DNA from: Rhodocyclaceae bacterium | GTDB taxonomy: Bacteria; Pseudomonadota; Gammaproteobacteria; Burkholderiales; Rhodocyclaceae | Length of the DNA stretch: 64,000 nt | Direction of reading: 5' to 3' | Assembly (NCBI GenBank): GCA_028714035.1 | Contig: JAQTNA010000003.1 | Location: 1-64,000 of the forward strand | In this document: one piece after another, positions 57,338 to 64,000 of the stretch | Layout: each line of letters begins with the position of its first letter | How positions within the stretch are numbered: position 1 is the first letter of the stretch | Notes under the pieces: generated by a model | The model's input: only the letters and a program-made list of their open reading frames with translations | What the model was told of the DNA's origin: nothing | The model's database searches: none | Translations under genes and position numbers: made by a program

Positions 57338-57532
57338 TCAGGAAACCTCGTCTATCCAGGCCTGCTGGATGGCTTCCAGCACCTTCTCGCCGCTGTGCCT
57401 GGGGTCGTCATCGAACTCTTCCAGGGCCAGGACCCAGTTGCGCAGGTCCACGAAGTTGAGCTGGGTCGGATCCTGCTCCGGGTGCTTCTCGGACAGGGCG
57501 ATGGCGATCTCGAGCACTTCGGTCCACTTCAT
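57338..57532 (-). CDS. iscX: Iron-sulfur assembly protein IscX
   Basis: A 64-residue protein, MKWTEVLEIAIALSEKHPEQ with DPTQLNFVDLRNWVLAL, DDDPRHSGEKVLEAIQQAW. This is the IscX/YfhJ family, which binds IscS and iron and modulates cluster assembly. It is the last gene of the isc operon and overlaps fdx by four bases (ATGA). Confidence 0.95.
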   Translation of the reverse strand: MKWTEVLEIAIALSEKHPEQDPTQLNFVDLRNWVLALEEFDDDPRHSGEKVLEAIQQAWIDEVS

Positions 57533-57873
57533 TTCTTGTGTCCCTCGCTGACCATGTTGATGGTGTATTTTGGAATCTCGATCGTGAGCGGCGTGTCGGC
57601 CACGATGGCCTGGCAGGACAGGCGGCTGTTGGGCTCAAGGCCCCAGGCCTTGTCCAGCATGTCCTCCTCCAGTTCCTCCGCCTCGTTCAGGGAGCCGATG
57701 CCCTCCCTCACGATGACGTGACAGGTGGTGCAGGCGCAGGACTTCTCGCAGGCATGCTCGATCTCGATGCCGTTCTGGAGCAGCGCATCGCACAGGGACA
57801 GGCCGGGTTCGGCCTCGATGACGCTGCCCTCGGGACAGAGTTCCGGGTGCGGCAGGATGATGATCTGGGTCAT
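57529..57873 (-). CDS. fdx: ISC-type [2Fe-2S] ferredoxin
   Basis: A 114-residue adrenodoxin-like ferredoxin. The cluster ligands are in HACEKSCACTTCHVIVREG (C-x5-C-x2-C) with a fourth Cys in SRLSCQAI near residue 87. It supplies electrons for cluster assembly on IscU. It overlaps iscX and is separated from hscA by a repeat hairpin. Confidence 0.95.
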   Translation of the reverse strand: MTQIIILPHPELCPEGSVIEAEPGLSLCDALLQNGIEIEHACEKSCACTTCHVIVREGIGSLNEAEELEEDMLDKAWGLEPNSRLSCQAIVADTPLTIEIPKYTINMVSEGHKK

Positions 57874-57888
57874 GGTCGTCAGAAATTG

Positions 57889-58014
57889 ATTGAACCGCAG
57901 AGGCGCAGAGGCGCAGAGGAAAACCTGGGGGATGGAGAAGCCTGAGGGCTACCGACGAAACATAAACGCTGCGAAAGCACTGGGTTTCTCCGCGTCTCTG
58001 CGCCTCTGCGCTTA
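57889..58014. repeat. Heptad-repeat hairpin element, CGCAGAG type, between hscA and fdx
   Basis: The left arm (57890-57920) reads TTGAACCGCAGAGGCGCAGA and continues GGCGCAGAGG; the right arm (57983-58010) reads TTTCTCCGCGTCTCTGCGCC and ends TCTGCGC. The two are inverted with a 60-base centre that is not repetitive. It lies inside the isc operon, just downstream of the hscA stop codon and ahead of the fdx start. Confidence 0.78.
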
Positions 58015-58032
58015 TCCTTGATTTTCATAAAC

Positions 58033-59901
<1,869 letters not shown>

Positions 59902-59902
59902 T

Positions 59903-59938
59903 GATTCAGTAGTCAGGGGTCAGGATACAGAGATCAGC
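59903..59938. repeat. Single arm of a TCAG-type heptad-repeat element
   Basis: TTCAGTAGTCAGGGGTCAGG and ATACAGAGATCAG continue in units of seven bases, like the left arms at 7668 and 62338. No matching inverted arm or GC-hairpin core is present before the hicB-like gene, so the copy looks truncated. Confidence 0.5.
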
Positions 59939-59966
59939 AACATTCGCGCGATGAAATAGTCCCGTA

Positions 59967-60185
59967 TCAGGCCGCCAAGGCGACGTCGACGAAGGTGCTC
60001 TTTGACGCGGGCAGGGGTATTTGCAGGCCGTCGGCCTTCATGTCTTCCAGATGGAACTGAATCGCTTCTTCGATGAGCGCCAGCGTCTCCGCCTCGGTTT
60101 CCCCCACCGCGATGCAGCCCGGCAAGTCCGGCACGAAAGCACCGTAGCTGGTCTGCCCCTTTTCGATGACAACCATATACCGCAT
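59967..60185 (-). CDS. Orphan HicB-like antitoxin-type protein
   Basis: A 72-residue protein starting MRYMVVIEKGQTSYGAFVPD with LPGCIAVGETEAETLALIEE. This is the HicB fold ('y.a..PDLPGC.a.GdT.eEA'), typical of type II toxin-antitoxin antitoxins. No HicA-like toxin (about 60 residues, double-stranded RNA-binding fold) is present on either side. The N-terminal domain is complete but there is no C-terminal DNA-binding domain, as in many short HicB-like orphans. It lies at the hscA-proximal side of the AT-rich insert. Confidence 0.85.
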   Translation of the reverse strand: MRYMVVIEKGQTSYGAFVPDLPGCIAVGETEAETLALIEEAIQFHLEDMKADGLQIPLPASKSTFVDVALAA

Positions 60186-60227
60186 ACGATGAGCTAACTA
60201 TTTTCCATCTGAATCCGTGTCAAAAAC

Positions 60228-60431
60228 CTATACAGCTACTTTGCTTCGAACACGATCAAACGTATCGTTCGCCAAAGTCTTGGCCAACTGTTCAGTGCTG
60301 ATGCGTAACACTGAATAGTCATCCGCTTTTGCCAAATCTGGCAAAAGCTCAGACTTCCAATTAGAGAATGAAATAAAGGATTTTGATCCATTGCCGGATG
60401 TGGCACCGACATTCTTATCACTTTTGGCCAT
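60228..60431 (-). CDS. Small protein of unknown function, overlapping the Ntn-hydrolase-like gene
   Basis: A 67-residue protein, MAKSDKNVGATSGNGSKSFI at the start, then helical TEQLAKTLANDTFDRVRSKV. The first 25 residues are Ser/Gly/Asn-rich and probably flexible. Its ATG lies 14 bases inside the 3' end of the proteasome-like gene, so translation is probably coupled. AT-rich like its neighbour. It does not end in a Pup-like Gly-Gln motif. No family is recognised; it may be a partner or substrate of the larger protein, but that is only suggested by the overlap. Confidence 0.6.
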   Translation of the reverse strand: MAKSDKNVGATSGNGSKSFISFSNWKSELLPDLAKADDYSVLRISTEQLAKTLANDTFDRVRSKVAV

Positions 60432-61722
60432 GTTTTAGTCCCCGAAAATAATTAGCAAAGAAATGTTGGTTCAACTGCGGATCAAAATAATGCTTACGCT
60501 TAACCCAAACAAGCCCGTCTCCTTTTGAGATAACCGCAACATCAATTGGGCCGCCAACGGTCTCAAGTTCATCAGTCATCCTGCGTTTAAATGCCGTCAA
60601 ATTAACAAGGGATTCAGCCATGGCCGCCAATTCATCTTTTGGCAAAACGCGGACCATGTTTATAATCGGGTCAATATGCTCTGTACGCTTATGCTGAGTT
60701 AGTTGACTGAAGAACTCCGTAAGCAAATCTTTCGCAGAATTCGAAAAATCTTGTCTGGCCTTGTCTTTCTTGGCCTTTCTGCCAGCCAAAATCATATCGG
60801 GTAGCAATTCCGGCAGTCGAGAAAATACTTCGGAAAGCCATTGATAAATAAACGTATTTATAGCAGGGTTCATCCCCTCCATAAATGATGCCACCATATC
60901 ATCTTGGGCAAAAGGTATAATAGAGCAGTCATTACCGTTTCGAATTCGATGACTCTTATTTTCCGCTTTTTTGTATTTTAGTTTCCCCTCAAAAACACCA
61001 TCAATGAGATGAGTGATAACCACGGGGTAAACATCATCTTCACCGAACCCACAAATAACAACGCCAGAGTGTCCGCCGGACATTATTTCTCTACTGTGAA
61101 TCCATGTGGCAATTTCCAGAAGCCTCTTTGAGCTTATAGTGTCAACCGGAAGGTTCTGGAAAACAATAGGCACCAATTTCTCATGGAGTTTCTGGAGCTT
61201 CCTTTTAAACGAAGCTTCCCACCTTGCTGTTATGCCGGAAATCAATGATAATTTTGAAAGCCGGGTATGATGACTATAAATAGTGTCACTAATAACCGTC
61301 GCCGTAACTTCCTTGTCAACCGGTTCGTTATCCTTAAAGCGCCGCTCAACGGCTCGCACAACTTCGTCGCGTATTGCCCCAAAATATCCGGCAATATTCG
61401 ATTCCTGCCAGAAGTCTTGGTGGGCAGCCGGAAAGAAACTGATTTGACGGGGAAGAAAACTTAGAAAATCCTCTGCGTATCCCTCGAGTGTTGGGAAAGT
61501 ACGGTCTTTTAGTTGGGATCGGTACGTCTTGATAATCGTTTCCCAAGGAGCATCAATCAATCCAGCATTACCGTAGATCATAATTCCAACTGGGGCAACC
61601 TTGGATAAGGTAAATACCTTAATCGCCGAGTTGTATATCTTCTTGCCTCGTCCAATAGTGACGGCGCTATCAGCAGCTATAGCGATCGCACTAGAGTTTA
61701 GGATGGCGATTTCAGCGGTCAT
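60418..61722 (-). CDS. Proteasome/HslV-like Ntn-hydrolase with long C-terminal extension
   Basis: A 434-residue protein with an N-terminus like a proteasome beta subunit: MTAEIAILNSSAIAIAADSA then VTIGRGKKIYNSAIKVFTLS and GIMIYGNAGLID. If Met is removed, Thr becomes residue 1, Asp is residue 17 (AAD), and Lys 34 matches the catalytic Lys33 with a one-residue insertion. These equal the Thr1/Asp17/Lys33 catalytic set. The core of about 200 residues is followed by a helical region (residues about 280-430) with no recognised domain. It sits in an AT-rich insert between hscB and hscA with a small overlapping partner gene. Proteolytic activity is a prediction. Confidence 0.65.
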   Translation of the reverse strand: MTAEIAILNSSAIAIAADSAVTIGRGKKIYNSAIKVFTLSKVAPVGIMIYGNAGLIDAPWETIIKTYRSQLKDRTFPTLEGYAEDFLSFLPRQISFFPAAHQDFWQESNIAGYFGAIRDEVVRAVERRFKDNEPVDKEVTATVISDTIYSHHTRLSKLSLISGITARWEASFKRKLQKLHEKLVPIVFQNLPVDTISSKRLLEIATWIHSREIMSGGHSGVVICGFGEDDVYPVVITHLIDGVFEGKLKYKKAENKSHRIRNGNDCSIIPFAQDDMVASFMEGMNPAINTFIYQWLSEVFSRLPELLPDMILAGRKAKKDKARQDFSNSAKDLLTEFFSQLTQHKRTEHIDPIINMVRVLPKDELAAMAESLVNLTAFKRRMTDELETVGGPIDVAVISKGDGLVWVKRKHYFDPQLNQHFFANYFRGLKHGQK

Positions 61723-61809
61723 AGGGTATCCAGTCGGTATCGTGCCACAGATTTTGTGCGTCCGAAGGGGGAGTTAAAATTGTGAACCTCTCGATGATTA
61801 GGTATCTTA

Positions 61810-62337
61810 CTAGGACTCTAAGGTCTCCAGCGCATCCTCGATGTCGTGGCGCAGTTTCTCGATGAACATCAGGCGGCGCACGGCGTCGGCGGCGGCCACC
61901 AGGTCGTGGCTGTCGTCCAGGGCGCGCTCGGCCTCGGCCTGCACATCCTTGCCGTGGGCCATGAGGCGATGGCGCAGGGCCTCCAGTTCATCCGTGTCCC
62001 TGGCCTGTTCGGCCTCCTCCACCGCTTCCCGCCACTCCATCTGTTCCATGAGGAAGGCCGGCGACATGGCGGTGTTGCTCTGGTGCGCCACGTCCACTCC
62101 GGCCAGTTCCAGCAGGTAGATGGCCCGGGACAGGGGCTTCTTCAGGGCCTGGAAGGCCTCATTCGCCCTCGTCGCCCACTGCATCGAAAGCCGCTTCTCC
62201 GTATCCGGCAGATGGGCGTACCGATCCGGGTGCACCCTGCCCTGCAACTCCCGGTAGCTCTTCTCCAGCGCGTCCACGTCAATGCGGAAGGCCGGCGCCA
62301 GGCCGAAAAGCTGGAAGTGGTTGTGGGTGAAATCCAT
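61810..62337 (-). CDS. hscB: Fe-S assembly J-domain co-chaperone HscB
   Basis: A 175-residue co-chaperone. The N-terminal J domain starts MDFTHNHFQLFGLAPAFRID and includes the HPD motif in GRVHPDRYAHLPDTEKR. The C-terminal helical domain binds IscU (PAFLMEQMEWREAVEEA). It follows iscA across a heptad-repeat hairpin and should be followed by hscA, but an insert intervenes. Length matches the family (about 170). Confidence 0.95.
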   Translation of the reverse strand: MDFTHNHFQLFGLAPAFRIDVDALEKSYRELQGRVHPDRYAHLPDTEKRLSMQWATRANEAFQALKKPLSRAIYLLELAGVDVAHQSNTAMSPAFLMEQMEWREAVEEAEQARDTDELEALRHRLMAHGKDVQAEAERALDDSHDLVAAADAVRRLMFIEKLRHDIEDALETLES

Positions 62338-62439
62338 ATCAGTGGTCAGAGGTCAGGTTACAGGATACAGACCAGTTTCCGCGCGCTTCGCGCGCGCATG
62401 AAATTCTGACAACTGACAACTGGCAACTGATACCTGTCA
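62338..62439. repeat. Heptad-repeat hairpin element, TCAG type, between iscA and hscB
   Basis: Left arm (62339-62369) with TCAGTGG, TCAGAGG, TCAGGTT units; core AGTTTCC plus GC stem (62374-62394, identical to 7703-7723); right arm (62405-62439) with CTGACAA, CTGACAA, CTGGCAA units. The right arm supplies the stop codon of iscA. Confidence 0.75.
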
Positions 62440-62760
62440 GACATTGAAGCTCTCGCCGCAGCCGCACTCGTTCTTGACGTTGGGGTTGTTGAACTTGAAG
62501 CCCTCGTTCAGACCCTCGCGCACGAAGTCCAGTTCGGTGCCGTCCAGGTAGGCCAGGCTCTTGGGGTCCACCAGCACCTTCAGGCCGTGGCTCTCGAACA
62601 CCACGTCGTCGGGCGTCACGTCGTCGGCGAATTCCAGCTTGTAGGCCATGCCGGAGCAGCCGGAGGTGCGCACCCCGAGGCGCACGCCTATGCCCTTGCC
62701 GCGCTTGGCCAGGAAGTTGGAAACGTGGTTCGCGGCGCGTTCGGAAAGCGTCACAGGCAT
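62437..62760 (-). CDS. iscA: Fe-S cluster carrier/assembly protein IscA
   Basis: A 107-residue A-type carrier, [20 protein letters not shown], with the cluster cysteines in [15 protein letters not shown] and the C-terminal [11 protein letters not shown]. It receives clusters from IscU and passes them to apoproteins. It is 10 bases downstream of iscU. Its TGA lies in the repeat arm that follows. Confidence 0.95.
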   Translation of the reverse strand: MPVTLSERAANHVSNFLAKRGKGIGVRLGVRTSGCSGMAYKLEFADDVTPDDVVFESHGLKVLVDPKSLAYLDGTELDFVREGLNEGFKFNNPNVKNECGCGESFNV

Positions 62761-62770
62761 GAATGACTCC

Positions 62771-63169
62771 TTACTTTTGAGCGCCGTCGGCGCCGTGCTT
62801 GGTCTTGTAATCGGCGATGGCCGCCTTGATGGCGTCCTCGGCCAGGATGGAACAGTGGATTTTAACCGGGGGCAGGGCCAGTTCCTCGGCGATCTGGGTG
62901 TTTTTTATGCCGGCCGCCTCGTCCAGGGTCTTGCCCTTGACCCACTCCGTCACCAGGGAACTGGAGGCGATGGCCGAACCGCAGCCGTAGGTCTTGAACT
63001 TGGCGTCCTCGATGATGCCGTCCTTGCCCACCTTGATCTGCAACTTCATCACGTCGCCGCAGGCCGGCGCGCCCACCATGCCGGTGGCCACGCCTTCCTC
63101 GTCCTTGCCGAAGGCGCCGACGTTCCTGGGGTTCTCGTAGTGATCCAGTACTTTTTCGCTATATGACAT
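62771..63169 (-). CDS. iscU: Fe-S cluster scaffold IscU
   Basis: A 132-residue scaffold. Cluster ligands are in [35 protein letters not shown] and the [16 protein letters not shown] segment, where LPPVK is the HscA recognition site and the last Cys is also a ligand. It sits downstream of iscS across a heptad-repeat hairpin and has GGAGTC ahead of its ATG. Confidence 0.96.
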   Translation of the reverse strand: MSYSEKVLDHYENPRNVGAFGKDEEGVATGMVGAPACGDVMKLQIKVGKDGIIEDAKFKTYGCGSAIASSSLVTEWVKGKTLDEAAGIKNTQIAEELALPPVKIHCSILAEDAIKAAIADYKTKHGADGAQK

Positions 63170-63183
63170 GGTAAGACTCCTTT

Positions 63184-63285
63184 AAGGCGTGAGGCGTGAG
63201 GCGGGAGGGGTGAGGGGTTGTAGTCAGCGGGCGCTTTGCGCCCGGAAACTATTACGCCTCACACCTCACCCCTCACTCCTCACGC
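63184..63285. repeat. Heptad-repeat hairpin element, GTGAGGC type, between iscS and iscU
   Basis: The left arm (63185-63217) has GCGTGAG, GCGTGAG, GCGGGAG, GGGTGAG units. The right arm (63255-63284) reads CGCCTCACACCTCACCCCTC and continues ACTCCTCACGC, the inverse. The centre (63228-63250) has a GC stem GGGCGC-TTT-GCGCCC directly followed by GGAAACT, the reverse complement of the AGTTTCC seen in the TCAG-type copies. Confidence 0.75.
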
Positions 63286-63292
63286 AGTTAAA

Positions 63293-64000
63293 TCAATGTG
63301 CCGCCCACTGCACGGTGTTCAGGTCTATGCCTTCCTTGTACATGTCCCACAGGGGGGAGAGGTCGCGCAGCTTGCCGATCTTCTTGTGCAGGAGATCAAT
63401 GGTGAAGGCGATCTCTTCTTCCGTGGTGAAGCGGCCCAGGGTGAAGCGGATGGAGCTGTGGGCCAACTCGTCCGAACGGCCCAGGGCGCGCAGCACGTAG
63501 GAAGGCTCCAGGCTGGCGGAAGTGCAGGCCGAGCCGCTGGAGACGGCGAGTTCCTTCACCGCCATGATGAGGGACTCGCCTTCCACGAAATTGAAGCTGA
63601 TGTTCAGGTTGTGCGGTACCCGATGGGTGAGGTCGCCATTGACATAGACCTCTTCCATGTCGGAGAAGCCCCGGAGCAACTGGTCCCGCAACGCACCGAT
63701 GCGCCGGTTTTCCTCAACCATCTCCTCCTTCGCAATCCGGAAGGCCTCGCCCATGCCCACGATCTGGTGCGTGGCCAGGGTGCCGGAGCGCAGGCCCCGC
63801 TCGTGGCCGCCGCCGTGCATCTGGGCTTCCAGGCGGATGCGCGGCTTCCTCCTCACGTACAGGGCACCGATGCCCTTGGGGCCGTAGGTCTTGTGGGCGG
63901 AGAAGGACATCAGATCCACCTTCAGCCTGGAGAGGTCAATGTCCACCTTGCCGGTGGCCTGGGCCGCATCCACGTGGAAGATCACGCCCTTCTGCCGGCA
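63293..64000 (-). CDS. iscS: Cysteine desulfurase IscS (5' part outside window)
   Basis: The last about 235 residues of a PLP-dependent cysteine desulfurase that mobilises sulfur for Fe-S clusters, read from the window edge ([20 protein letters not shown]). The PLP lysine region is [20 protein letters not shown], and [17 protein letters not shown] is present. The active Cys loop is [20 protein letters not shown]. The C-terminal end ([18 protein letters not shown]) is of the IscS type, including the IscU-binding tail. iscR, if present, lies beyond the edge. Confidence 0.96.
   Translation of the reverse strand, partial: CRQKGVIFHVDAAQATGKVDIDLSRLKVDLMSFSAHKTYGPKGIGALYVRRKPRIRLEAQMHGGGHERGLRSGTLATHQIVGMGEAFRIAKEEMVEENRRIGALRDQLLRGFSDMEEVYVNGDLTHRVPHNLNISFNFVEGESLIMAVKELAVSSGSACTSASLEPSYVLRALGRSDELAHSSIRFTLGRFTTEEEIAFTIDLLHKKIGKLRDLSPLWDMYKEGIDLNTVQWAAH

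Noticed and set aside
59967..60185. A complete HicAB toxin-antitoxin system
   Set aside because: Only the HicB-like gene is there. No frame on either strand near it encodes a HicA-like toxin.
60228..60431. The small gene beside the proteasome-like gene as a Pup-type protein tag
   Set aside because: Length is similar to Pup (about 64), but the C-terminus is RSKVAV, not the Gly-Gly-Gln/Glu needed for ligation, and no ligase or Mpa-type ATPase is present.

Overview
This is a GC-rich, densely coded chromosomal window. Its gene content fits a betaproteobacterium, probably Nitrosomonadales or Rhodocyclales; I cannot place it to genus. Clues are the exbB-exbD-lpxK-Trm112 cluster, the yciB-yciI-bolA-ppiC cluster, mutL-miaA, divergent trmJ/suhB, perM-hda divergent from purM, and an isc operon ending in fdx-iscX. 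No tRNA, rRNA or CRISPR array was found.

Layout. 1-102 is the tail of an IS110-type transposase. 154-2929 (minus) is exbB-exbD, a DUF4160/DUF2442 pair, lpxK and Trm112. 3252-7667 holds xseA, the divergent tesA/ybbA-like pair and a phosphoglucomutase. 7839-14950 holds a large sensor kinase, gltX, cheA and cheY. 15001-18277 continues the motility operon, which reads motA-motB-mcp-cheY-cheA on the minus strand. 18471-21050 (minus) is msrB-yciB-yciI-bolA-ppiC. 21197-29697 is a signalling block of three sensor kinases and an HD-GYP protein. 29833-38838 is housekeeping (HAD phosphatase, hda, perM, purM, murI, miaA, mutL) with two poorly known proteins between. 38858-46736 is an unusual accessory region: a DUF6502 protein, a DUF5666 repeat protein and a small beta-barrel on the minus strand, then trmJ/suhB, then a nine-heme cytochrome with Ig-like repeats. 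47096-56039 holds MshE/MshG-like secretion or pilus genes, an orphan solute-binding protein, a hybrid kinase and rimO. 56092-64000 (minus) holds tatD and the isc iron-sulfur operon.

Three observations stand out. (1) The isc operon is interrupted between hscB and hscA by an AT-rich insert. It encodes a 434-residue protein whose N-terminus carries the proteasome/HslV signature (Thr after Met, Asp17, a Lys near 33), a small overlapping gene, and an adjoining orphan HicB. (2) The DUF6502 operon and the nine-heme cytochrome gene share an almost identical 24-bp palindromic site, with matching half-sites beyond it, in otherwise unrelated upstream regions. This suggests one regulon, possibly controlled by DUF6502 itself. 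(3) At least ten gene junctions carry hairpins built from 7-bp repeats of several different consensus families; nearly all lie between co-directional genes, and three share a common GC hairpin core.

All functional calls rest on reading the sequence and on family knowledge; no database search was run.
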